Source: Fluoribacter gormanii
GTDB taxonomy: Bacteria; Pseudomonadota; Gammaproteobacteria; Legionellales; Legionellaceae
Reading direction: 5' to 3'
Length of the DNA: 64,000 nt
Assembly (NCBI RefSeq): GCF_900156395.1
Contig: NZ_FTNL01000001.1
Span: 207,995-271,994, forward strand
Shown here: piece after piece, positions 9,517 to 18,578 of the stretch
Numbering within the stretch: the first letter of the stretch is position 1
Layout: each line of letters starts with the position of its first letter
The notes under the pieces: generated by a model
Seen by the model: the letters and a program-made list of their open reading frames with translations, nothing else
The model's database searches: none
What the model was told of the DNA's origin: nothing
Program-made: the position numbers and the translations under genes

Positions 9517-12078
9517 ATGCAACAAATAGTAACTAAATTTGGTGGTACCAGCGTTTCAACTCGCAACAATTGGAATAATATTGTTTCCATTACTAAAAAA
9601 CATATGAGTTACGGGGTGCAGCCTGTTATTGTATGCTCCGCACTAACACAAATTTCTAACAAACTTGAAAAAGCCATTGAAGCAGCATTGATCAATGAAC
9701 ATCAGAGTATTTTTACTGATATTCGTAATGGTCATCTTAATCTTGCTGAACAGCTGGAAGTCGATCCAGAATTAGTATCAAAAGATTTACTTCAACTAGA
9801 ACAATGGCTCACTGGCATTGCCTTATTAAGGCAAGCTCCTGCAAAAACACATGCGGAAATTTTAAGTATGGGCGAGCTAATGATGACCCGCTTAGGGCAC
9901 GCATTTCTCGAAAAACAAGGAATTCATTGTAAATGGTATGATGCACGTGAGCTCTTAACCAGTACGCCATTCCCTGAGGGCGGATCTGCAAATTACCTCT
10001 CTGCTCGTTGTGAAAGTGAATATGATCCGCAGTTAGTTGAAAAATTTATCTCTAGTGGTGCTCAAGCCATCATTACTCAAGGATTTTTTGCAGCCAACCC
10101 TCAAGGCGAAACGGTTTTACTGGGTCGCGGTGGCTCTGATACATCTGCTGCACTACTTGCAGGCAAGCTTCAAGCAGCATCGTGTGAGATTTGGACTGAT
10201 GTCCCTGGAATTTATACCGCCAATCCTCATCAACTGCCCCAAGCACGTTTATTAAAAAAATTAAATTACGATGAAGCTCAAGAAATTGCATCTATGGGAG
10301 CAAAAGTATTACATCCCAACTGCATACCTCCGGTTCGGCGTGCCAATATTCCAATGTCGGTCAAATTTACTCAAATGCCAGAACACTCAGGAACGCTTAT
10401 TACTAAAGATATTGATGAAACGGCGCCATTAATAAAATCCATTCAGATTAAAAATAGCATTTTATTGATCTCTATTGATACCTTGCACATGTGGCAACAA
10501 GTTGGATTTTTATCCGATGTATTTACAGCCTTCAAACATCATGGTTTCTCGGTAGACTTACTCTCTTCTTCCGAATTTAACGTTACTTTATCGCTGGATA
10601 TCAATAGCAAAATACACGACCGACCAGCAATTAATGCATTACTTGCCGAACTCAATCAATTTGGTCGGGCCAAACTCATTGAGCCTTGTAGTGCGGTAAG
10701 TCTTGTAGGCCATCATATCAGAACTGTATTACCACAACTTGGTCCTGCATTAGAGGTGTTTGAAGCAAAACAAGTCTACTTGATGTCACTGGCATCCAAT
10801 GATTTGAACCTAACTTTTGTTGTCGATGAGTCGCAAGCAAATCAATTATGTCAAAAACTGCACCACTTGCTTATAGAAAATAACCCTCAAATTTTCTATT
10901 ACTCAAAAAGCTGGCATGAAGAATTTGGCAAGCCTGCTGTGCGCAATATTCCATGGTGGGAAAAAGAGCGCGATCGTTTATTAACCATTGCCTCGCTCAA
11001 TTCGCCTTGTTATGTTTATCACAGCCAAACCCAAGCGGATCGAGCCAAGCAACTACTGGCTTTAAAATCAATTGATACATTATTTTATGCGATTAAAGCC
11101 AATCCTCATCCATCGATTTTAAAAACTATGGAAAAAGAAGGGATTGGTTTTGAGTGTGTTTCGATTCAGGAGCTAGACCGAGTATTAGAGCTCTTCCCAA
11201 ACATAGACCGAAAACGAATTCTGTTTACGCCTAATTTTGCACCAAAAACAGAATATGAATATGCTTTAAATGTTGGCTGTCATGTCACTATAGATAGTTT
11301 ATATCCGCTAGAACATTGGCCTGATTTGTTTAAGAATCGAGAAGTTATTATTCGTATTGATCCTGGTACTGGTGCTGGTCATCACAAACATGTTTCAACA
11401 GGAGGAAATGAATCAAAATTTGGCATTACCCAAAATGACATTGACCAGATTGTCGCATTAACCAAGAAACATAAAATCCAGGTAGTGGGTTTGCATGCAC
11501 ACTCAGGAAGTGGCATTCTCACTCCAGAACTATGGCAACAAACTGCTTTAATGCTTGCATCGTTGACAGAGCAATTCCCTCTCGTTAAATCCATAAATTT
11601 GGGTGGTGGACTAGGTATCGTAGAGAAACCTGGACAACAACCATTGAATTTTGCAAGTATGGATGCCCTATTAATGGCCGTGAAATCACGATATCCACAA
11701 ATTGAAATCTGGCTAGAACCGGGGCGTTTTTTTGTAGCGGAAAGCGGTGTTATTCTCGCCAAAGTTACTCAATGCAAAGAAAAGGGGAAAGTAAAATTCG
11801 TTGGCATAGAAACAGGTATGAACTCATTAATCCGACCCTCCTTATACGGCGCCTACCATGAAATCGTAAACCTGAGTCGATTACATGAAGAAAAAGCAGG
11901 TTTTTCTCATATAGTAGGTCCAATTTGTGAATCAGGAGATACTTTAGGCTATGACCGATTATTACCCGTAACAGAAGAAGGTGATGTGCTATTAATTGCC
12001 AATACTGGAGCCTACGGTCGTTGCATGAGTTCACATTACAATTTACGTCCACCGGCAGAAGAAATAGTCATCGAATAA
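9517..12078 (+). CDS. lysAC: Bifunctional aspartate kinase / diaminopimelate decarboxylase
   Basis: This fusion carries the first and last steps of lysine synthesis: aspartate phosphorylation and meso-diaminopimelate decarboxylation. Residues 1-300 are aspartate kinase (KFGGTSVST at the N-terminus; GRGGSDTSAALLAGK). Residues about 310-470 are an ACT-like regulatory region. From about residue 479 (PWWEKERD) it is a PLP-dependent alanine-racemase-fold decarboxylase. The PLP lysine is K527 in YAIKANPHP; other conserved sites are HSGSG, the GGGLGI phosphate loop, LEPGRF and the CESGD segment. The 853-aa length fits the known fused enzyme of Xanthomonas and Legionella. ATG 9517 puts the kinase motif right at the N-terminus as expected. 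A divergent copy of the decarboxylase half lies at 18.9-20.0 kb. Confidence 0.96.
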   Translation: MQQIVTKFGGTSVSTRNNWNNIVSITKKHMSYGVQPVIVCSALTQISNKLEKAIEAALINEHQSIFTDIRNGHLNLAEQLEVDPELVSKDLLQLEQWLTGIALLRQAPAKTHAEILSMGELMMTRLGHAFLEKQGIHCKWYDARELLTSTPFPEGGSANYLSARCESEYDPQLVEKFISSGAQAIITQGFFAANPQGETVLLGRGGSDTSAALLAGKLQAASCEIWTDVPGIYTANPHQLPQARLLKKLNYDEAQEIASMGAKVLHPNCIPPVRRANIPMSVKFTQMPEHSGTLITKDIDETAPLIKSIQIKNSILLISIDTLHMWQQVGFLSDVFTAFKHHGFSVDLLSSSEFNVTLSLDINSKIHDRPAINALLAELNQFGRAKLIEPCSAVSLVGHHIRTVLPQLGPALEVFEAKQVYLMSLASNDLNLTFVVDESQANQLCQKLHHLLIENNPQIFYYSKSWHEEFGKPAVRNIPWWEKERDRLLTIASLNSPCYVYHSQTQADRAKQLLALKSIDTLFYAIKANPHPSILKTMEKEGIGFECVSIQELDRVLELFPNIDRKRILFTPNFAPKTEYEYALNVGCHVTIDSLYPLEHWPDLFKNREVIIRIDPGTGAGHHKHVSTGGNESKFGITQNDIDQIVALTKKHKIQVVGLHAHSGSGILTPELWQQTALMLASLTEQFPLVKSINLGGGLGIVEKPGQQPLNFASMDALLMAVKSRYPQIEIWLEPGRFFVAESGVILAKVTQCKEKGKVKFVGIETGMNSLIRPSLYGAYHEIVNLSRLHEEKAGFSHIVGPICESGDTLGYDRLLPVTEEGDVLLIANTGAYGRCMSSHYNLRPPAEEIVIE

Positions 12079-12130
12079 CCTCAATTCTGCCTAATGGTTG
12101 CTTTTTTGTTGAATAAACAGTTTGCATATT

Positions 12131-12217
12131 TGTCATTCCCGCGAAGGCGGGAATCCATTTCTAATGAGGCACAATGCGCTGTAAAATAGGTTCTCGCCTT
12201 TACGGAAATGACTTTTT
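12131..12217. repeat. MITE/REP-like inverted-repeat element, family A, copy 1
   Basis: It begins with TGTCATTCCCGCGAAGGCGG and ends with a decayed inverted arm (CTCGCCTTTACGGAAATGAC near 12212). It shares the internal words AGGCACAAT with the copy at 16891-16977. It fills most of the gap between lysAC and the helicase gene. Confidence 0.75.
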
Positions 12218-12339
12218 TCCCTAACTTAATGATAGTAGCGAGAAGATTTCCATAGATAGATGAAGATTATGATGTTTTTGTAGTTCGGTTTCATTACTCT
12301 CCCCATTGATTACAAACATGATATATAGGAACAAAAACA

Positions 12340-15300
12340 ATGCTAGTCGACAGTGATCAACGAAGCCAGGCCACTAATCCTTCCTTATCATTTATCGTAC
12401 AAGCTCCCGCTGGATCGGGGAAAACTGAAATTCTTACCCAGCGTTATTTACGATTGTTGAGTACGGTAACAGCCCCGGAACAGATTGTCGCATTAACATT
12501 TACTCGCAAAGCCGCAAGTGAAATGCGAGAACGTATCGTGTTGGCGCTACAGCAGGCAGCACATCATAAAAAAGCCAATACGCCTCATCAACAAATGACG
12601 CTTGATTTTGCCCATGCAGCACTTCAGCGTGATGCTTACTATCAATGGGATTTGTTACAGCAGCCGAATCGATTAAGAGTCATAACCATAGACTCTTTAT
12701 GCCAAAGCATAAATCAATCAATTCCACTTTTGGAAAAGCAGATTTCTTATTCACAAATTACTGAAAAAGCTGAAAGCCATTATTTAAAAGCGAGTCGATA
12801 CTGTATTCAGTTTGCGCTGACAACACCTGAATATCAGAACGCAATAAAAACGCTCTTGTTACATGTGGATAATCGCCAGGATCGTTTACTTGAATTATTC
12901 ACAGTATTGCTTTCTCAAAGAGATCAATGGATAACGCCTTTATTTCAAGCCCGTACTCAACAAAAATCCGCATTTGAACACGCACTACTCCTTATAGAAC
13001 AACATGAGTTAAAACGGTTCATACAGAGTTTACCGCCACATTTGGCTCAAGATTTAACGCAATGCGCCCGCGAATTGGCAATCATAGAAAATAATCCCAG
13101 CTCACCACGCTATCTACTAAAAGATTGGTATGATTTCCAACAAACTACTCAGGAGATAGCAACAGCCTTAAGTAAACTTTTGCTTACAGGGGATGCAAAT
13201 TTCCGCAAAAGCTTTGATCATCACGTCGGTTTGCTCAGTAGCGCCTGCGCTCCAGATGAATATAAAAGACTAAAAAATGCCAGTAAAGAATTGCTCAACG
13301 AACTCAATGAATACCCTGATTTTCTCGAAGCATTAATCCAGGTTAGCAATTTGCCTAAACCAGAATATGATTTGGAGCAATGGGAAGTCCTGCAAGCGCT
13401 GTTTTTATTGCTCCCTCTTCTCGTAAGTCATTTACATGTCTTGTTTAGTGAGGAAAATGAAGTTGATTTCACTGCCATATCTCAGCAAGCATTGACTGCA
13501 TTAGGTGATGCAGAAAATCCAACTGATTTAGCTTTATATTTAGATCATACTCTTCATCACATTTTGGTAGATGAGTTTCAAGATACATCAATTACTCAAT
13601 TTGAATTGTTAACGAAGCTCGTTCATGGATGGCAGGAAGATGATGGAAAAACTCTTTTTATCGTCGGTGATCCAATGCAATCGATTTACCGATTCAGGCA
13701 AGCTGAAGTAGGATTATTTTTTCGCGCTAAAGCACAAGGCATTGGGCCTGTTAAATTGAGATCACTGGAATTAAGCTGCAACTTCCGATCAACACAAACT
13801 ATTGTTCATTGGGTAAATAATCAATTCACCAACATATTCCCCAAACAAGTTGATATAGAATCTGGAGCTGTTTCATTTCATCCCAGTGTCAATGTCATTC
13901 AAGATGAGGAATGCAGTACCATTTGTGCACTGCAATTTAAAAATAAGGAACAGGAAGCAAAAAAGCTCGTCGAGATCGTTCAATACGAATTACAAACTCA
14001 TCCTGATCAAACGATTGCGATTCTGGTGCGCTCAAGAACACAACTCGTTGAAATCATTAGACTCTTGCGCCAGCATCAAATTCCCTATCAGGGTACAGAT
14101 ATTACTTTATTAACCAATCTAGGCCATCTACGTGATGTTTGGTCATTGACCCAGGCCTTATTGATACCAGCGAATCGTCTCTCCTGGCTCGCGGTTCTTC
14201 ACAGTCCTTATTGTGGTCTGGCTTTAAGTGATATTCATGCCATAGCACAGTTTAATAAGAAAAAATCAATTTACTTCAGCTTATTACATTTAAACAAAAT
14301 CCAGGGGTTAAGTGAGGAAGGTAGGATTCGCGCCGAATTTTTTATACGGGTCATGCATAAAGCTTTAACTCAAAGATATGAAAGCAAGCTCTCAGCCTGG
14401 GTGATTCAAACATTAAAAGAGTTATATATTGATAGCATACTGAACACCGAACAACTCAATGATCTGGAGCAATTTTGGACTTTGCTGGATCGTTATGAAC
14501 AAGATGGTCGTTTACCGGATCTAAGCCAATTTCTCTCAGAACTTAACAAACTCTATTCACAGCAAGCGAATCCCTCTCGTTTGCAAATAATGACGATTCA
14601 TAAGTCCAAAGGACTTGAGTTTGATACTGTACTTTTGCCCGGTTTGGGAACGCAACCCAATCGTGGTGATAACCCGATGTTACGTTGGCTTAATTTGCCT
14701 ACCCAAAAACATGGCAACTTGTTGCTAATGTCTCCCATACAAGCGGCTCATCAAGAACATTGTGCTTTATATGATTATTTAAGTCGATTGGATGGGATTA
14801 AAAGTCATTATGAAGCACAACGATTATTATATGTCGCGGTAACAAGGGCAAAATCACGCCTTTATTTAACGGATCATTCCGAGCGCTCCTCCAAAGCCTC
14901 CTTTAGAAATCTTCTTAAACAGATAGAATTTACTGAAGAGAACCCGATACACATGACTGAAGAGACAAACTTGTATTTACCTAAATTCGGACGTTTACCA
15001 CTCGATTATTACCGCAATATGACATCTGAAGCTTTTGATATGCATCTCAGTATCAATACAACTCCACCCTCTTTATCAACAAGTATCCCTCGATTAACAG
15101 GCATCGTAACCCATCAACTCTTGCAATGGATATGTGATCATCATCCGGGAAATATAGCTGAAGTTCCTTGGAATCTTGCACGCTATGAATTACGAAAATC
15201 AGGTTTCGATGAAAAAATGCAACACGAGACACTATCCAGCATCCAGGAACAAATTACTCAAATATTTGCAGATCCAATAGGACTATGGATTATTAGCAAA

Positions 15301-15585
15301 CATCATCAAGAACAGAATGAATACGAGTTATTGGTAGAACAGCATGGTAGACCCATTACTCGTATCATTGATCGCACGTTTGAGGATCAGGGCAAACGCT
15401 GGATTATCGATTTCAAAACAGGAAAAGAAGATGAGGCATCAATGATGAAGCACCGACAACAATTGGACGAATACGGTTCTTATTTAACAAAGCATACACA
15501 TCTGCCTATTTATTGTGGTATTTATTACCTCTCTAGCAATCATTGGATTAGTTGGGAATATGAGCCAGCTGGGCTCACTGTTTGA
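12340..15585 (+). CDS. AddA/RecB-like UvrD-family helicase with C-terminal PD-(D/E)XK nuclease
   Basis: This 1081-aa protein has an SF1A helicase core: Walker A APAGSGKTE (about residues 22-30), motif Ia TFTRKAASEM, motif II LVDEFQDTS, motif III GDPMQSIYRFR, motif V MTIHKSKGLEFD and motif VI LLYVAVTRAKSRLY. The C-terminus carries a RecB/AddA-type nuclease motif, IIDFKTGKE (about residue 1022 onward), where the Asp and Lys are metal-binding/catalytic. Such proteins process double-strand DNA ends for recombination. Length and layout match AddA-like 'exodeoxyribonuclease V beta' proteins. The usual partner AddB gene is not next to it: lysAC lies upstream and mrp downstream. The ATG follows AGGA at ten bases. 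Confidence 0.9.
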   Translation: MLVDSDQRSQATNPSLSFIVQAPAGSGKTEILTQRYLRLLSTVTAPEQIVALTFTRKAASEMRERIVLALQQAAHHKKANTPHQQMTLDFAHAALQRDAYYQWDLLQQPNRLRVITIDSLCQSINQSIPLLEKQISYSQITEKAESHYLKASRYCIQFALTTPEYQNAIKTLLLHVDNRQDRLLELFTVLLSQRDQWITPLFQARTQQKSAFEHALLLIEQHELKRFIQSLPPHLAQDLTQCARELAIIENNPSSPRYLLKDWYDFQQTTQEIATALSKLLLTGDANFRKSFDHHVGLLSSACAPDEYKRLKNASKELLNELNEYPDFLEALIQVSNLPKPEYDLEQWEVLQALFLLLPLLVSHLHVLFSEENEVDFTAISQQALTALGDAENPTDLALYLDHTLHHILVDEFQDTSITQFELLTKLVHGWQEDDGKTLFIVGDPMQSIYRFRQAEVGLFFRAKAQGIGPVKLRSLELSCNFRSTQTIVHWVNNQFTNIFPKQVDIESGAVSFHPSVNVIQDEECSTICALQFKNKEQEAKKLVEIVQYELQTHPDQTIAILVRSRTQLVEIIRLLRQHQIPYQGTDITLLTNLGHLRDVWSLTQALLIPANRLSWLAVLHSPYCGLALSDIHAIAQFNKKKSIYFSLLHLNKIQGLSEEGRIRAEFFIRVMHKALTQRYESKLSAWVIQTLKELYIDSILNTEQLNDLEQFWTLLDRYEQDGRLPDLSQFLSELNKLYSQQANPSRLQIMTIHKSKGLEFDTVLLPGLGTQPNRGDNPMLRWLNLPTQKHGNLLLMSPIQAAHQEHCALYDYLSRLDGIKSHYEAQRLLYVAVTRAKSRLYLTDHSERSSKASFRNLLKQIEFTEENPIHMTEETNLYLPKFGRLPLDYYRNMTSEAFDMHLSINTTPPSLSTSIPRLTGIVTHQLLQWICDHHPGNIAEVPWNLARYELRKSGFDEKMQHETLSSIQEQITQIFADPIGLWIISKHHQEQNEYELLVEQHGRPITRIIDRTFEDQGKRWIIDFKTGKEDEASMMKHRQQLDEYGSYLTKHTHLPIYCGIYYLSSNHWISWEYEPAGLTV

Positions 15586-15657
15586 TCTTGCAAACTAATC
15601 CTATGAAATAAAATTGCTCTGCGCTATTATTCTTCTTTTGTCTTAAAAGGCCAATCC

Positions 15658-16731
15658 ATGACCCATGAAAATACTGTAATCCACTTGCTGAGTACTTTAA
15701 AAGATCCTTTTCTTGATCTTACCGGTAAGGAAATGAATTTACAGTGCAGCCTTGAAATGACGGATAAGCAGTTGAGCCTCAACTTAACTGCCGGATTTCC
15801 CTGTAACTTGCTTGAGGAACATTATAAACCTATATTACTTGCAGCGTTACAATCAGCATTCCCCAATCAAACTATAGTCATTCATATCAACCAACAAATC
15901 AAACCGCACAGAACACAACTTGTTGGTAAAGGCTTGCGTGGCGTTAAAAATACAATTGCTGTAGCTTCAGGAAAAGGAGGTGTAGGAAAGTCTACTGTAA
16001 CTGTAAACCTAGCAACAGCATTAGCACGATTAGGCGCACGAGTAGGTATTTTAGATGCGGATATCTATGGCCCAAGCATGCCGTTAATGCTCGGAAAAAC
16101 CGAACCAGTACAAATCAGTGGCGAGCATTATCTTCCCGCAAAAGCTCATGGAATACAAACCATGTCTATTGGCTATCTAACAAACAGTGAGCAGGCACTC
16201 ATTTGGCGAGGTCCTATGCTTGCCAAATCGCTAATCCAAATGCTGGATATTACCCTTTGGGAGGATCTGGATTATTTATTCATTGATTTGCCACCAGGGA
16301 CAGGCGATATCCAATTGACATTAGTACAAAAAATCCCCCTAACCGCAGCTATAGTAGTGACTACACCGCAAAACGTAGCAACTCTTGATGCACAAAAAGC
16401 AATTACCATGTTTTCTAAAACAGGGATTGATGTGTTGGGTATTATAGAAAACATGTCCACTCATATTTGCAGCCAATGTGGACATCAAGAAGCAATTTTT
16501 GGTGCAGGTGGTGCAGAAACACTTTGTGCTACATACCATACTACATTACTCGGACAACTTCCTTTGGATGGACGCATAAGACAAAACTGTGATGAGGGTA
16601 ACCCTACTGCAACTCAAGCTCGTAATGAATTAACTGATACATTAATCAAAACAGCAATGAAGAGTGCCATGGAGTTGGCGAAAAAACCAATTAATTATGC
16701 GGATAAGTTCCCTAAAATTGTTGTTGAGTGA
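15658..16731 (+). CDS. mrp: Mrp/ApbC-type Fe-S cluster carrier ATPase
   Basis: Mrp/ApbC (Nbp35-type P-loop) proteins bind and pass on [4Fe-4S] clusters in the cytoplasm. The 357-aa protein has a short N-terminal DUF59/MIP18-like part (about residues 1-90), then the deviant Walker A GKGGVGKST (about residues 105-113), DADIYGPSMP, FIDLPPGTGD and the cluster-ligand pair C271-x-x-C274 in CSQCG. In many gammaproteobacteria mrp lies next to metG or apbE; here it follows the AddA-like gene and precedes a CsiV-like gene, with 72 bases after the helicase stop. Confidence 0.95.
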   Translation: MTHENTVIHLLSTLKDPFLDLTGKEMNLQCSLEMTDKQLSLNLTAGFPCNLLEEHYKPILLAALQSAFPNQTIVIHINQQIKPHRTQLVGKGLRGVKNTIAVASGKGGVGKSTVTVNLATALARLGARVGILDADIYGPSMPLMLGKTEPVQISGEHYLPAKAHGIQTMSIGYLTNSEQALIWRGPMLAKSLIQMLDITLWEDLDYLFIDLPPGTGDIQLTLVQKIPLTAAIVVTTPQNVATLDAQKAITMFSKTGIDVLGIIENMSTHICSQCGHQEAIFGAGGAETLCATYHTTLLGQLPLDGRIRQNCDEGNPTATQARNELTDTLIKTAMKSAMELAKKPINYADKFPKIVVE

Positions 16732-17097
16732 ATTACATAGAGACAGCTATAATCGCATTGTTACATGTAATATTGTAGCCTGGATGCAAGAAAGTAACTC
16801 TGCTTTTAAGTTAAAAATACTCCCTCCGTTACTGAGGGTGTTGTTGAATAAATAGTTTGGAAAGGTACGATAATAAGCAAACTTTATATATGTCATTCCC
16901 GCGAAGGCGTGAATCCATCCATAAATTAGGCACAATCCCAAGTTTGTGAATAGATTCACGCCTTCGCGGGAATGACATAAGATTTTTTCAACAAAGCCCC
17001 TTTAGGGAAGAAGGAAGCTTGCCCAACTTAAAAGCAGCGTAGCTATAATGCAGTTAAGGGCAAATCCATTAAAATAACAACAATAAAAAAATTAGCC
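16732..17097. other. Intergenic stretch with repeats, no gene seen
   Basis: The 366 bases between mrp and the CsiV-like gene hold a decayed family B arm (about 16774-16790, GTAGCCTGGATGCA) and a complete family A element at 16891-16977. The open frames here are short and consist of repeat sequence, so they were not called. Confidence 0.6.
16891..16977. repeat. MITE/REP-like inverted-repeat element, family A, copy 2 (perfect ends)
   Basis: The left arm 16891-16915 starts TGTCATTCCCGCGAAGGCGT. It is an exact 25-base reverse complement of the right arm 16953-16977. The 37-base centre includes TTAGGCACAATCC, shared in part with copy 1. The perfect arms suggest it is recent or under structural constraint. 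Confidence 0.88.
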
Positions 17098-17640
17098 ATG
17101 GAACGATTAATAATAATAACTCTTAGCCTCCTGTATTCTTGCCTGACTTTAGCCAAGCCATCTTATCAAATTGATTTAATTATATTTGCACAGCCGAATC
17201 AAAACAGATCGCTTTCTATTGATACACCGCTTATCCCAACAAATGCCAATGCAATATACTTGAAAACAGATAAAGACAAATCAGGGAAACCCTATCACTT
17301 GTTGTCTCCTTCTTCTTCAAGCTTACGCGACGAATACTATTTACTGAGTCGAAGATCAAACTACCAAGTTCTGGGTCATTATTCATGGAGACAACCAGCG
17401 AATAATCAAAGCACTGTTGCTCTACCCTTCGTCGATCATTACGGTTGGCAAATGCAAGGTACTTTAAATGTAAAACAAAGCAATTATTATTTTTTTGATG
17501 CAGAATTTCAGGTATCGCCGCCCAATAACCCACAATCATCATTCACTGTGTCACAAAAACAGCGCTTAAAAGATGATGTTGTTTATTATCTAGATAATGC
17601 CCAGATTGGCATGCTCGTTAAAATTCATAAAGTCGGATAA
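17098..17640 (+). CDS. CsiV-like exported protein
   Basis: This 180-aa protein has a Sec signal peptide (residues 1-20, cleavage after TLA) and starts its mature part with KPSYQIDLIIFAQPN, like the Y-x-V/I-E/D-hydrophobic-I-F pattern that opens CsiV-family periplasmic proteins. The middle (YQVLGHYSWRQPANN) and the later FDAEFQV segment also fit that family. CsiV in Shewanella is a peptidoglycan-linked protein needed for FtsZ-related viability; whether that role holds here is not known. A degenerate repeat follows the stop. The family call is by pattern only. Confidence 0.6.
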   Translation: MERLIIITLSLLYSCLTLAKPSYQIDLIIFAQPNQNRSLSIDTPLIPTNANAIYLKTDKDKSGKPYHLLSPSSSSLRDEYYLLSRRSNYQVLGHYSWRQPANNQSTVALPFVDHYGWQMQGTLNVKQSNYYFFDAEFQVSPPNNPQSSFTVSQKQRLKDDVVYYLDNAQIGMLVKIHKVG

Positions 17641-17644
17641 ATTG

Positions 17645-17676
17645 GTGTAGCTTGGGTGCAGCGGAACGAAACCTGT
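17645..17676. repeat. Fragment of the CCTGGGTG-type intergenic repeat
   Basis: GTAGCTTGGGTGCAGCGGAACGAAACC resembles one arm of family B. No good second arm is seen downstream, so this is a decayed copy just after the CsiV-like stop. Confidence 0.45.
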
Positions 17677-17730
17677 GTTTTCTTTTATAGATTCCCATGG
17701 GTTCCCATGCACACCATTCAACCTACAAAC

Positions 17731-18033
17731 TCATTTTTTTCCCGGAGGAAAAACCTGATCAAACACTACTCCACCACCCTCCACAACGTGCTTCATAGTA
17801 GTATTTAAATCGGAGACATCTGGATTGGTCTTATTCGAAAAAAAACCCCAAAAGCCATTTCCCGACTGTTTGTTTCTGCCTACTTCATGCAATCCAAATA
17901 ATGCAGCGGCGGTAAGAGTCAGCGAAGCAAATGGGCCTAGTCTGGCGTAAAAAGGCGACATAAATAAATTTCCAAAACTGATTAATGCACCAGTCTTTAA
18001 AACTTTTTCAGAACTTACTTGTTCTCGAGGCAT
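17731..18033 (-). CDS. Small hydrophobic protein, tandem paralog 1
   Basis: This 100-aa protein is of unknown function. It has a hydrophobic Gly/Ala/Leu-rich middle (about residues 14-50, GALISFGNLFMSPFY and LTLTAAALFGLHEVG), a basic loop, and a second short hydrophobic part near the C-terminus (VEGGGVVFDQVFPPG). It is clearly paralogous to the next gene at 18072-18404: both share KTGAL-x-x-GN, a G/AHE-V/I-G motif and a final FD-x-(V/I)-(F/M)P. The 38-base gap between them indicates co-transcription. It may be membrane-associated; no signal peptide is seen. I do not recognise a named family. Confidence 0.65.
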   Translation of the reverse strand: MPREQVSSEKVLKTGALISFGNLFMSPFYARLGPFASLTLTAAALFGLHEVGRNKQSGNGFWGFFSNKTNPDVSDLNTTMKHVVEGGGVVFDQVFPPGKK

Positions 18034-18071
18034 ACTACATTTCCTTGATAAATTATAGAAAAATACACATA

Positions 18072-18404
18072 TTATGGTCGATTATTTTTATCATTAGGCA
18101 TAATTTCGTCAAATATAGCCGCACCGCCAACGACAATATTTGCTAGAGCATTTTGAACTTCCGTGCTTTTATCACCAGTATTACCACCAAAAAAAGAATT
18201 TAAGCTATTTACTCCATTTCCGATAGGTCTTCTTTTCTTACCTATTTCATGCGCACCATATAAAAATGCACTAGTCGCAACAATTGCTGCAGTTAAACCC
18301 AATTTCGCATCAACCCAATACAATGGCGCTAAAACTGTATTTCCCAGAGCAACTAAAGCACCTGTCTTTCCTGCATCATCAATATTTATTTTATCTTGCG
18401 CCAT
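18072..18404 (-). CDS. Small hydrophobic protein, tandem paralog 2
   Basis: This 110-aa protein is a paralog of the gene downstream on the same strand (17731-18033) and has the same layout: a short polar N-terminus (MAQDKINIDDAG), KTGALVALGNTVLAPLYW, a hydrophobic stretch ending GAHEIGKKRRP, a variable Gly/Asn linker, and a conserved tail VVGGAAIFDEIMP. Both copies keep reading frames and length, so both are probably expressed. The start is ATG with AAGGAATTGATATGG ahead of it. Function unknown. The pair reads away from the chimeric decarboxylase gene at 18579, so the roughly 170 bases between them may hold divergent promoters. Confidence 0.68.
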   Translation of the reverse strand: MAQDKINIDDAGKTGALVALGNTVLAPLYWVDAKLGLTAAIVATSAFLYGAHEIGKKRRPIGNGVNSLNSFFGGNTGDKSTEVQNALANIVVGGAAIFDEIMPNDKNNRP

Positions 18405-18578
18405 ATCAATTCCTTATGAATAATTATTTTTTAATACAGCCTATGTGAGCATCAATAAAATTGCAAGCATAAATTAATACATCATATTGACTAACATTAA
18501 ACCAAAAACAAGGTGAATTGAATTAAGACAGTTCGTAAATTATACTCTCATATGATGCAATCAAATCATGAGCTCATA

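Noticed and set aside
11382-11762. Open frame of 126 aa on the minus strand inside lysAC
   Set aside because: It is antisense to conserved decarboxylase sequence, and a similar shadow appears in the homologous part of the chimera, so it follows from codon bias.
12131-12217. Possible CRISPR or tRNA-like structure in the repeats
   Set aside because: Copies are single, dispersed and have inverted and not direct repeats; no spacers, cas genes or tRNA arms are seen.
18552-18578. Upstream ATG start for the chimera
   Set aside because: ATG 18579 aligns without gaps to the neighbour's start; no ribosome site favours 18552 or 18555.
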